Source: Fimbriimonas ginsengisoli Gsoil 348
Lineage (GTDB): Bacteria; Armatimonadota; Fimbriimonadia; Fimbriimonadales; Fimbriimonadaceae
Length of the DNA stretch: 64,000 nucleotides
Assembly: GCA_945881865.1 (NCBI GenBank)
Contig: CAMCVK010000003.1
Location: 124,001-188,000 of the forward strand
Direction: 5' to 3'
Numbering within the stretch: position 1 is the first letter of the stretch; each line of letters opens with the position of its first letter. The notes beneath the pieces were generated by a model that was not told the DNA's origin, searched no databases, and saw only the letters and a program-made list of their open reading frames with translations. Positions 23,947-32,496 of this stretch are shown one piece after another. The position numbers and the translations under genes were made by a program.

Positions 23947-25869
23947 ATGACCACGCGCAACCTCACTTTCGCACTCGTGCTGGGTGCCTTGATCACCACC
24001 AATGCGCTCGCCCAAGACTCTTTCCCGGACGTAAAGGACAACCACTGGGCGGCACGAGAGATCGCAAATCTAAAGTCGAAGGGACTCCTGACCGGCTATC
24101 CGGACGGTACTTTCAAAGGCAGTCGGCCGCTCTCTCGCTATGAAATGGCGGTCGCGATTCATGCCAGCTATGTGAACCTGAAGAGCCTCACCGAGGGCCT
24201 GCAAAAGCAGATTGACGAGTTCAAAGGCAGCGTTTCCGCCGGCAATACTGGTGACCTCGAGTCGGTGCGGTCGGGGATCACCATTACTCAGAACGCAGTA
24301 AATGGCCTCAAGCAGTGGAGCACCGATATCGCCTCTCTCCGCAAGCTAGTCAATGAGTTCCAAACGGAGCTTGGCGATCTTCGCGTCGATGTTAAGAAGC
24401 TCCGCACCGACCTAGACGCCCTCGCCGAACGCGTCGGTCTTCTCGAAAAGAACCAACCAACCATCGCGATCTCCGGCGACGCGAACCTCTTTGTGCTGAC
24501 CGGCGGCGGACGTGACGGCAAGGCGAACCTCGACCGAGACGGGCGGTATAGCGGATCCCGATTCCAGACCGCACCGGCTAATGTCGTCGGCACGAGTTTC
24601 CTAAAAGACCTCAGCGTGTTTCACGAGGGTGCCTTCACGTTCGCCTCGACGAAAGAAACCGGACCGAAGTTTTACGGAGCGCTGGTTTTCTCCAACTTGA
24701 TTGGGGCCGGCACGAACCCGAACGTCACCTCGTTCGGTTCCCAAAACACCCTTAGCTACGGCCGCGCTTACGGCGAAGGCGCGGCGACCGACGTCTATAT
24801 TCAGAGCTTTGGCGTCGATTTCGACGGCAAGCTTGCCGGTGTTCCGCTCGAATTCCGGGTCGGCCGGATCGGATTAAGCCTCGGCCCGTACCTATTCCAA
24901 CGTCAAGACCTAACTTCCTACTTCCAGAACGAGCGGTGGGACAACGGCGAGTATGCGCTTGACGGGGCCGAAGTGGAGTTCGAGCTCGGCAACGTCGAAC
25001 TTGAGATCACCGGTGGCAAAATCAGCAATCGCGGGTCGAACAACGGAACCGATCTGCAAGGCATCCTAGCTCGAGGCTTGGAGGTCGATCGCCTGTTTAG
25101 CGTCAACGCCGAGGTCTCGCTTGGCGATGAAAACGAGCTAAACCTGAACTACCTTCTGCTCGACGGCACTAGGTCGGCTCCGATAAACGGCAGGTTTTTC
25201 AATCGGCTCGCCGTGTTCAATGTCGATGGGAAGGTCGAGATCGGAAAGGCTTCCCTTGCGGCCGGATTCTCGCAAAACGACTTTAAGGAGAACGAGAAGA
25301 ACCGCCTGAACAAGGATAACAAGGCCTACTTCGTCTCGGGCTTGCTCCCGGTTGGTAACACCGAGTTGACCCTGAAGTACGACGCCGTGGAAGCTAACTT
25401 CGCGGCTCCAGGAGACTGGGGACGCCTGGGCATCTGGCGAAACCCAACCAACATCGAGCGCATCTCGGCGGGAGCGACCCTGCCGCTTGGATCGCGAGTG
25501 AAGTTGGCGGCCGATGGCACCTACGCGCGGGGCAAGAAGAATGGCGGAAACTCGCCGCTCGGAAAGGATTCCTACGTCGGCACCATCGGGCTGCAGGCAA
25601 CTTACGAAGCCAGCAAAACGTTGTCGTTCGTCGCGGGATTCGAGAACGTGGAGTTCCGACGGCTGCCGGGCAACAACACCACGCCAAAGTACCAATGGTT
25701 TAACCTTGGCGCGAACATGAAGCTCAGCGATTCCGCCACGCTTAACGTCGCCTACGAAGCGTCTGACATCAAGAATGAGTTCTATCTGCCTTACCTTGGG
25801 GTTCCAAGAAACGGATCGAACCGGTACACGGGCGGGCTGTTCACCACCCAGCTATCCGTAAAGTTCTAA
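23947..25869 (+). CDS. SLH-domain outer-membrane porin (second copy)
   Basis: The protein of 640 residues has the same plan as its upstream neighbour: signal peptide ending ALAQ, one SLH domain (FPDVKDNHWAAREI, GYPDGTFKGSRPLSRYEMA), coiled coil, beta-barrel region, and the identical ending GGLFTTQLSVKF. The ATG at 23947 puts the signal peptide first; an in-frame start 84 bases upstream would lie in the preceding terminator. Arginine codons are mixed, without the CGA preference of the first copy, suggesting lower or conditional expression. Its stop overlaps that of the convergent histidine kinase gene. Confidence 0.9.
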   Translation: MTTRNLTFALVLGALITTNALAQDSFPDVKDNHWAAREIANLKSKGLLTGYPDGTFKGSRPLSRYEMAVAIHASYVNLKSLTEGLQKQIDEFKGSVSAGNTGDLESVRSGITITQNAVNGLKQWSTDIASLRKLVNEFQTELGDLRVDVKKLRTDLDALAERVGLLEKNQPTIAISGDANLFVLTGGGRDGKANLDRDGRYSGSRFQTAPANVVGTSFLKDLSVFHEGAFTFASTKETGPKFYGALVFSNLIGAGTNPNVTSFGSQNTLSYGRAYGEGAATDVYIQSFGVDFDGKLAGVPLEFRVGRIGLSLGPYLFQRQDLTSYFQNERWDNGEYALDGAEVEFELGNVELEITGGKISNRGSNNGTDLQGILARGLEVDRLFSVNAEVSLGDENELNLNYLLLDGTRSAPINGRFFNRLAVFNVDGKVEIGKASLAAGFSQNDFKENEKNRLNKDNKAYFVSGLLPVGNTELTLKYDAVEANFAAPGDWGRLGIWRNPTNIERISAGATLPLGSRVKLAADGTYARGKKNGGNSPLGKDSYVGTIGLQATYEASKTLSFVAGFENVEFRRLPGNNTTPKYQWFNLGANMKLSDSATLNVAYEASDIKNEFYLPYLGVPRNGSNRYTGGLFTTQLSVKF

Positions 25870-28800
25870 TCCGTTCGGCCGGACCAACGGCGGAGCAGAG
25901 CGCAGAACTGATCCCGGGTGTATGGCTTGCTCAGCAAGTCGTCCATTCCTGCCGCCAGGGCGTGCTGGAGATTCTTCTCTGACGCGCCCGCCGTAAGGGC
26001 GATAATCGGCGTACGCGGACCGTCCCCCTCGAACTCTCGGATTCGTTTCGTCGCGGTAAGGCCGTCCAAAACCGGCATCTGAACGTCCATCAGCACAAGG
26101 TCGTAGGTGTTCTCCAGGAAGTGATCGAGAGCTTCCTGCCCGTTCCGCGTCACGGTGTATTGAACGCCCTCCGATTTGAGAAGCCGCGTTAGCAACAGCT
26201 CGTTCGTCTTGTTGTCCTCCGCCACCAGCACGTTGAGGCCGGCGATCGAGCCGACCGATTCGCGTTCTTCTTGTGCGGGCTCGGCGACGGCGCCGCGTTC
26301 CAACTTGATGAGCGGCAAGTAGACGCTGAAGCGACTTCCCTTGCCGATTTCGCTCTCCACCTTTAGATCTCCGTCCATCAGCTTCACAAGGTCGCGCGTG
26401 ATGGTGAGACCCAGACCGGTTCCGCCGTACTTTCGCGTGATCGAGTTGTCGGCCTGGGAGAACGGATCAAAAATGGAGGCGAGTCGCTCCGGCGGGATGC
26501 CGATACCGGTGTCGGTGACCGAGAGCCGCAGCCCATCGGGCTCGCATGTGAGCTCGGTCGTAATCGAGCCGCTCTCGGTGAACTTCACCGCGTTGCCGAG
26601 AAGGTTCGTGAGAATCTGTTGGAAGCGAATTCGGTCGCCGTTGTAGGCCGCATTGGCATCGCCGGTGACGATGAGCTTCAACTCCAACTTCTGCGCCAGC
26701 GCCTGACCGCGCTGCAAACGGACGCAGTGGGCGGCGGCCTCTTGGGCGACAAACGGCTCCAAATCCAACGTAACCTTTCCGGCTTCGACCTTGGAGAAGT
26801 CGAGGATGTCGTTGATGACCTTCTTAAGAATCTCGCCGCTGTTCACGATCTCGCGGGCGAGCGCGGATTGCTCTGGCGTTAGGTTGTCCTTCAAGAGCAC
26901 GTCGGCAAGGCCGAGAACTCCGTGCATCGGGGTCCGAATCTCATGGCTCATGTTCGCCACAAACTCGCTCTTCGCCCGTAGCGCGGCTTCCGCCTCATAG
27001 GCCAGCTTCTCGGCACGCGCCACCGCCTGTTGCAGTTCCAGGTTCGTTTGCACGATCACTTGGCGCGTTTCGTTTTGTTCGGCGGCAAGGCCAATATTGC
27101 CGGCCAGTGAGTTCATCAGCGCCATCTCGCCTTCGGCGAGTGGCTCGTCGAGCCGGTGCTCCAGTAGCAGGGCGCCCCAGTATCCGCGCGGCGCCATGAT
27201 CGGGAGGAACGTCCGACGAAGCTCCCCTTCACCCGGGCACAAAACTGAGCGACCCGCTTCCAATTCGGGGCCGTAGTTGCTGAGCGCCTCAACGTCGGCG
27301 GTCGCGAACTTCGAAGTTGAGCGCGGGTTTCGCTCGTAGCTGCTCACCACCGTATCAACCGTGCCGGCCAAATTACGTGAGAAAACTACGACCCGCGAAA
27401 GCTCTAGCGCAGCGGCGATGCTTCGCGTGGTGGAGCTTAGGGCCAGGCCGAGATCGGTCGACTGAATGAGGCTTTGATTGGCCTCGGCCACCGCCAAAAG
27501 GAGTCGTTCTTGCCGCTTTCTGGCCGTAATGTCGGTGTGAGTTCCCACCACGCGGACCGCTCGGCCATCGGCATCGCGAGTTGCCTTTCCGCGAGAGTTG
27601 ATCCATCGGTAGCGGCCGTTGCTTGCCCGCATCCGAAACTCGCACTGGTAGATTTCCGTCTCGCCGTTAATGTGCTGTTCGTATACCTGCGTGAACCGTG
27701 GTCGGTCCTCGGGGTGCATTCGCGGAAGGAAGATGGCGGTCGGATCGTTGTGAACGTCGGGATCCAACCCGAGCATTTCGAACCACTGCGCCGAGGCGTA
27801 GCTATGATCGGTTGCCACGTCGTGGTCCCAAACGCCGTCACGACTTCCCGCGACCGAGAGCTGCCATCGCTCCTCGCTAAGTTCAAGTGCCGAAAGCAAC
27901 TGACGCCGTGAAGTCGTTTCGCGAATCGTAAGCGCGACCGCCTCGCCCACCCGGAAGAACTGGAACTCGGCCCACTCGGGCTTGAACCAGCTCTTACTCA
28001 TTTGAATCTCTTCGGTGAAAGGCTCTCCGGTCTTAAGCACCTTGCGCAGGATGCGACTGGCCACGCGCCAGGCTGCCCGGCTTAGGCGAGACTTCAGCCC
28101 GAGGCCGACCGGATTCTCGTCGGTCATCGAGACCATTTCGCGCCCCTGTCGGTTGATCTCAGAGACCCTTGCGTCCGCAAGCTCGCCGCGGGCACCAATC
28201 ACCGGTGCAAAGAGGACAAAGCCATCGAAGCCGGCCTCAATCGCCTCACGGAATCGGCTTTCGGTCGCGCGAAGGGCGTCCTCAACCCGCTTCTCTTCCG
28301 TCACATCGCGAAAGAAGCCGTGCACGACCAAGTTGCCTTTCGAATCCATCGCGGACCGGGCATCGTCGCGCAGCCAGACTTCGCCTCGGTTGGGAACGTT
28401 AAAGCGACCGCGGAAACTAAAGTCTTCACCAGAGGACCGCTTGTTGTCGAACTTCGACTGGTACCGGGCGGCGTCCTCCGGCAGCACTTGCAGCAGTTTT
28501 GGTTGCGTCTGCAATTGCTCGGCGGTAATCCCCAAGATATCGAACGCGCGCGGGCTCACGTAGGTGTACTCCTCGTAGCCGCTCAAGGTTCTTTGCCAGC
28601 GATAGAGAACGCCGGGAACGCTCTCGGTAAGTTCCCGGAGGAAGCGATCGTGAATGGATTTTGCCTCTTCCTTCGATCGCTCATAACGGTTCGACCAAAG
28701 CATGAGGCGACGCCGAAGCTCCATCGCCTTCGTCTCGTCCTCCTCTTCTCGGGCGAGCGACTGCATCTCATAGGCCCGTTTGAAATCACCAACTTCGGCG

Positions 28801-29726
28801 CAATAGCGCGCAAAAACTTTGTTTGCTCGCGTCCGAACCCGCGCCGACTTCATCTGCTCTGCGATCGCCACCGCCCGGGTGAGTCGCTCGTCAAAGTCTG
28901 TCTCCAATCTTGAGAGCGAGAGCGATGCGGACACCAGGTCGATACTGGACAGAGCCTCGGCGTTGCCGTCGCCCATGTGGACGGCGCGCACGTTGGCCGC
29001 CCGGAGGACGTCCACCGCTTCCTCGTACTGCCCACATTGAATGAGCATTTCCCCGTAGGTCTGCAACATCGTCGCTTCGTATTTGCTACTTTTTCCTGAG
29101 ATCAGGTCGAGAGCTTCGCGCGCCGAGTTCCGCGCAAGTTCCGGCTGATGATTCGAGAGATACACGTAAGCGAGATTATTGAGTGAAGTCGCGATTTTTT
29201 CGACATCGCCGAGTTCGCGCGCGTGGCTGATCGCCGATTCGAGGACTTTCGCCGCGTTGTCGTACTCATCCATTCGGATGTAAATGAGGCCGACGCCAAT
29301 CTCGATTCGGCGAATGAGGTCCACATCGCCGTTTGGCAGTAGCAACGAAAGCGCAGACTCGTAAACCGTCATTGCTTGCGCAAAGTCGCTCTGGTGGCTA
29401 TAGGTGCCGCCGATCTCGACCAGCGTTTCCGCGCGGGCGTGCGTATCGTTTAGCGCCGCAAATCGGGATTCCGCTTCTTTGAGGGCCTCGTGCGACTCTT
29501 GATCGCGCGAGGTATCGCGGAGGGCCTTGCCGATCTCAACCAGACACCGGGCAATCTGGGCTGACTCTCCAAACTCTCGCGTTTTGAAAAGGAACGGTTC
29601 CAGCGCGACCACGCGCTCGATCGGCTTTTCTGCACTGGCGACGACGTCGCGCAGGCTCTGCTCGAAACCGAGCCGAAGAGCATCGCCTAACTCTTTAGGT
29701 TCGGCGTTAAGCTGGTGAAGTTCCAT
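25866..29726 (-). CDS. soluble hybrid histidine kinase: TPR, PAS x3, GAF, HisKA, HATPase, receiver
   Basis: The 1286-residue protein has an N-terminal tetratricopeptide-like helical region (about 1-330), PAS-like domains at about 365-490, 495-620 and 630-745, a GAF-like domain at about 750-900, HisKA with the phosphoacceptor His near 929 (SHEIRTPMHG), HATPase with N box NLLGNAVKF and G boxes DTGIGIPP and GGTGLGL, and a C-terminal receiver with the phospho-Asp near 1215 (LVLMDVQMPVLDG). No membrane segment or signal peptide is visible, so it senses cytoplasmic signals. No response regulator or Hpt gene is adjacent. The output partner is unknown. Confidence 0.92.
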   Translation of the reverse strand: MELHQLNAEPKELGDALRLGFEQSLRDVVASAEKPIERVVALEPFLFKTREFGESAQIARCLVEIGKALRDTSRDQESHEALKEAESRFAALNDTHARAETLVEIGGTYSHQSDFAQAMTVYESALSLLLPNGDVDLIRRIEIGVGLIYIRMDEYDNAAKVLESAISHARELGDVEKIATSLNNLAYVYLSNHQPELARNSAREALDLISGKSSKYEATMLQTYGEMLIQCGQYEEAVDVLRAANVRAVHMGDGNAEALSSIDLVSASLSLSRLETDFDERLTRAVAIAEQMKSARVRTRANKVFARYCAEVGDFKRAYEMQSLAREEEDETKAMELRRRLMLWSNRYERSKEEAKSIHDRFLRELTESVPGVLYRWQRTLSGYEEYTYVSPRAFDILGITAEQLQTQPKLLQVLPEDAARYQSKFDNKRSSGEDFSFRGRFNVPNRGEVWLRDDARSAMDSKGNLVVHGFFRDVTEEKRVEDALRATESRFREAIEAGFDGFVLFAPVIGARGELADARVSEINRQGREMVSMTDENPVGLGLKSRLSRAAWRVASRILRKVLKTGEPFTEEIQMSKSWFKPEWAEFQFFRVGEAVALTIRETTSRRQLLSALELSEERWQLSVAGSRDGVWDHDVATDHSYASAQWFEMLGLDPDVHNDPTAIFLPRMHPEDRPRFTQVYEQHINGETEIYQCEFRMRASNGRYRWINSRGKATRDADGRAVRVVGTHTDITARKRQERLLLAVAEANQSLIQSTDLGLALSSTTRSIAAALELSRVVVFSRNLAGTVDTVVSSYERNPRSTSKFATADVEALSNYGPELEAGRSVLCPGEGELRRTFLPIMAPRGYWGALLLEHRLDEPLAEGEMALMNSLAGNIGLAAEQNETRQVIVQTNLELQQAVARAEKLAYEAEAALRAKSEFVANMSHEIRTPMHGVLGLADVLLKDNLTPEQSALAREIVNSGEILKKVINDILDFSKVEAGKVTLDLEPFVAQEAAAHCVRLQRGQALAQKLELKLIVTGDANAAYNGDRIRFQQILTNLLGNAVKFTESGSITTELTCEPDGLRLSVTDTGIGIPPERLASIFDPFSQADNSITRKYGGTGLGLTITRDLVKLMDGDLKVESEIGKGSRFSVYLPLIKLERGAVAEPAQEERESVGSIAGLNVLVAEDNKTNELLLTRLLKSEGVQYTVTRNGQEALDHFLENTYDLVLMDVQMPVLDGLTATKRIREFEGDGPRTPIIALTAGASEKNLQHALAAGMDDLLSKPYTRDQFCALLRRWSGRTD

Positions 29727-29759
29727 TTACTCTATGTTCTATACGAACGAACGCGGCTA

Positions 29760-30896
29760 CTAAGAGAAGTTCGACGGCATCGTATTACCCGGAAGCACAA
29801 GATAACCGCTTATATCATCCGACACAACGGCAAGTCCGCGCAAGTCTCCAAACGCCTTCGGGGCGTGTTTTTTTAGGGTGTAACGGATATAGGGCACGTA
29901 TTCACGCGTGTGGTCCGTGCTCGCATCGGTCGGGTCGTTTCCGTGATCTGCCGTGATAAGGAGCAAGTCTTCCGCCCCAAGGGTCGGAAGGAACGCCGCC
30001 ATCGTGGCGTCGAACTCTTCCAGGCATCGCGCAAAGCCAACCGCGTCGCTGCGGTGGCCGTACTTCATATCGAAGTCTTCGAAGTTCGCGAAGATGAAGC
30101 GGGCGTCGCTCTGCATTGCGCGCGCCAGTTCGGCCGCATGTTCCGGGTTGCTTTGGGTTCGAACACCGTCGCGAAAGCCGACGCCGCCAAACAGCTCCGG
30201 CACCACACCGATGCCGTAGACGTCGGCCAGGGTCGTCGCCAGGTTGAAGGGGGCCGGAAGCGGAAAATCCCGCCGGTGCTGAGTTCGGGTGAAGCTCCCC
30301 GGCGAGCCAACAAACGGCCGGGCGATTACCCGTTGCACGGCGTCTTTGCCTTCGCAGAGTTCGCGGGCAACGGCGCACATCGCATACAGGGAGTCCAACG
30401 GCACGATGGCCTCGTGGGCGGCGATTTGGAACACAGAGTCGGCGCTTGTGTAGACGATGGGCTTGCCGGTGGCGATGTGCTCCGCCCCAAATTCTTCGAT
30501 TACCTGAGTGCCGCTTGCCGGACGGTTTGCCAGAACTCCCCGGCCAATGGCTTTGGTAAAGGCCGCAACCAGCGGCTCGGGAAAGCCGTCCGGATAGGTC
30601 GGGAAGCGATCCGTGAGCGTGACGCCCATCATCTCCCAGTGGCCGGTGACGCTATCCTTTCCGCCGAGGCTCAAGGGTTGAAGCCGCCCGTAGTCGGCCA
30701 TCAAGTCATCCGGCGGGGGCTGGATTCCCGCTGCGGCCAAGAAGCCAAGCCGCGCTAATGTGGGTGCCTGGAACCCGCCAACCGCTTCCCAGACGTGACG
30801 CAAGGTGTTGGGCATGCCGGAATCGCCGAACGCCGCCGAATCTGGGGCAGCACCGGCCCCACATCCGTCCATCACGAGCAAGATCACGCGTCGCAC
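29760..30896 (-). CDS. deoB: phosphopentomutase
   Basis: The protein of 378 residues matches DeoB length and motifs: RVILLVMDGCGAGAAPDSAAFGD at the start, GKDSVTGHWEMMG with the catalytic Thr, YTSADSVFQIAAHE, and metal ligands in ITADHGNDPT and STDHTREYVPY. It interconverts (deoxy)ribose 1- and 5-phosphates in nucleoside salvage. The GTG at 30896 is chosen because the family fold starts at once; the 58-codon upstream extension would run into the next gene's start and looks non-coding. Confidence 0.93.
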   Translation of the reverse strand: MRRVILLVMDGCGAGAAPDSAAFGDSGMPNTLRHVWEAVGGFQAPTLARLGFLAAAGIQPPPDDLMADYGRLQPLSLGGKDSVTGHWEMMGVTLTDRFPTYPDGFPEPLVAAFTKAIGRGVLANRPASGTQVIEEFGAEHIATGKPIVYTSADSVFQIAAHEAIVPLDSLYAMCAVARELCEGKDAVQRVIARPFVGSPGSFTRTQHRRDFPLPAPFNLATTLADVYGIGVVPELFGGVGFRDGVRTQSNPEHAAELARAMQSDARFIFANFEDFDMKYGHRSDAVGFARCLEEFDATMAAFLPTLGAEDLLLITADHGNDPTDASTDHTREYVPYIRYTLKKHAPKAFGDLRGLAVVSDDISGYLVLPGNTMPSNFS

Positions 30897-30990
30897 GCAA
30901 CATCTAACCGTAATTTCTTCCTGCCCGGCAAAAACTCGGAAAACCGTTGCCGGCAAGCTACGGACGATGATGCCGATCGTCAAAGCAAAG

Positions 30991-31035
30991 TAGAGTCGAG
31001 ACAATTCGGACCCCGGAAACAAACCGGGGTCTTTT
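30991..31035 (+). promoter_or_regulatory. possible promoter with leader terminator (attenuator-like) before the FHA operon
   Basis: A TAGAGT box at 30991-30996 is followed by a strong hairpin (GACCCCGG at 31009-31016, 7-base loop, CCGGGGTC at 31024-31031) and TTTT. It is oriented with the plus strand, where no gene precedes it; the neighbouring deoB runs the other way. It could terminate a short leader RNA and so control the operon beginning at 31069. Confidence 0.5.
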
Positions 31036-31068
31036 GCACGTCCTATAAGTGCCGCCAAACGTGATGCC

Positions 31069-31959
31069 ATGACTCCCCTCGACCCCGGATTTGCCCGAAC
31101 GCAACGTAATCAAAAGGCGGCGATGGTAGCCCTTGGCATCGTCGCGCTGATCCTAGCCGCGTTATTGGGTCTTTCGGCATCTGGAATCCTTCGGTTTGGT
31201 GCGCAGACACCTCCGACCGGGCAGCTCGCGGCCAAAGGGATGGCCCCGAATAACAACATCTTGCAGGACAGCGGCGCGGCTCCCGCACCGGTGCTTGAAA
31301 AAACCGCCGAGGGTCCCCCCGCGATGCCGGCCGACGTCGAGGCATGGCTGAAGCATCTCGAAAAGTGCGAGAAGGCCAAGGTCGAAATTAGCGGAGACCA
31401 GTCTGCCGAGATCACCGTCTTCATGCAAAAGAACTCCGTGCTGGGTGCCGGAATGGGCCTGATGAACCCGTACGATCAGTCCGACGATGGCACCGGTGAC
31501 CAAGACCCCGGCACGTATACCAAGGGCAAGATTCTCGACCTTCGACCGCGCTGGCAAGAGCTGATCACCTACTTCAACTCGGTCCCGCCGCCGGAAGAAT
31601 GCAAGCCGCTGGCCGACGATTTTAACCAAGCAATCAGTGAGATTCCGGGCGTAATGGGCGACCTAGGCGAGGTGCTGAACGAAGTCAGCACGAACCCCGA
31701 GAAGGCACTGCAAACCGTCAACAAGATGAAGAACGGCAGTTACGACGGGATCGACCGGTACTTCGCCCGCGCCGACCAAAAGCTGGGAGCGATCTGCGCA
31801 AAGTACGCCCGTAACAAGTGGTTCAACATTCAAACCGACGTCGGGGCCGGCGGTATGTTTAGCAAGGGCATGCTTGGCGGAATCGGAGGCGCGGGAGCCA
31901 TCGAAGTTCCTCCGCAGCTTGGCGGCGGCCAAAGCACCGCCGGGGCAATCGGCCAGTAG
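31069..31959 (+). CDS. unknown membrane-anchored protein
   Basis: The 296-residue protein has a short cytoplasmic N-terminus, one membrane segment (MVALGIVALILAALLGLSASGIL) and an external soluble domain with two pairs of spaced Cys (EKCEKAK, PPEECKP, GAICAKY) and a Gly-rich C-terminal tail (GGMFSKGMLGGIGGAG). No family recognised. It is the first gene of a compact plus-strand run that includes SprT-like, Nnr, two FHA and one VWA protein; only 2 bases separate it from the next start. Confidence 0.6.
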   Translation: MTPLDPGFARTQRNQKAAMVALGIVALILAALLGLSASGILRFGAQTPPTGQLAAKGMAPNNNILQDSGAAPAPVLEKTAEGPPAMPADVEAWLKHLEKCEKAKVEISGDQSAEITVFMQKNSVLGAGMGLMNPYDQSDDGTGDQDPGTYTKGKILDLRPRWQELITYFNSVPPPEECKPLADDFNQAISEIPGVMGDLGEVLNEVSTNPEKALQTVNKMKNGSYDGIDRYFARADQKLGAICAKYARNKWFNIQTDVGAGGMFSKGMLGGIGGAGAIEVPPQLGGGQSTAGAIGQ

Positions 31960-31961
31960 CC

Positions 31962-32465
31962 TTGAGTAGGCAAGCCCCCGACCCACGAATCGCCTTCGCC
32001 GAGAGTTTGCTCTCTGACCTCTGCGAGCGGTTCCCGATGAATTACCGGCCGGTCATCCACTGGAAGGGGCTCCGCGTCACGGCCGGCCAGGCCTTCCCAA
32101 CCAAAGGCATTATCGGCCTCAGCTACCGAGTCCTGAAGACCGAAGCCGACGTCCGCACGACGCTGATACACGAGTACGCGCACCTGTTGGCGGTTTTTCG
32201 CGAGGGCCTGGGAGCCGGTAACCACGGGCGAGCCTGGAAGCAAGCGATGCGAGATTTGGGCGAGCCGCCGGAAATCTATCATCGCCTCCCGGTAGAACGG
32301 TCGGAACCAAAGAATCCAAAGTCGTACCGGTGTGCGAAGTGCGGATTCGAGTTCGTCCGCGCGCGGGCACTGCCAAGCCACCGGACTTACCAGCACCGGG
32401 ACTGCGGTGGGGCAATCGAGGCGATTCCACCGCAAAAAGGCGATTCCGCAAAACGCCCGCCATAG
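31962..32465 (+). CDS. SprT-like zinc metalloprotease-fold protein
   Basis: The 167-residue protein has the HExxH zinc motif at H70-E-Y-A-H74 and a third ligand candidate in GNHGRAW, followed by a C-terminal zinc ribbon (YRCAKCGFEF and HRDCGG). This matches SprT/SPRTN-like proteins, some of which act on DNA-protein crosslinks. The TTG start is 2 bases after the previous stop, implying coupling. Target unknown. Confidence 0.8.
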   Translation: MSRQAPDPRIAFAESLLSDLCERFPMNYRPVIHWKGLRVTAGQAFPTKGIIGLSYRVLKTEADVRTTLIHEYAHLLAVFREGLGAGNHGRAWKQAMRDLGEPPEIYHRLPVERSEPKNPKSYRCAKCGFEFVRARALPSHRTYQHRDCGGAIEAIPPQKGDSAKRPP

Positions 32466-32496
32466 ATCACACGTAGACCCGCGATAACGACGACTT

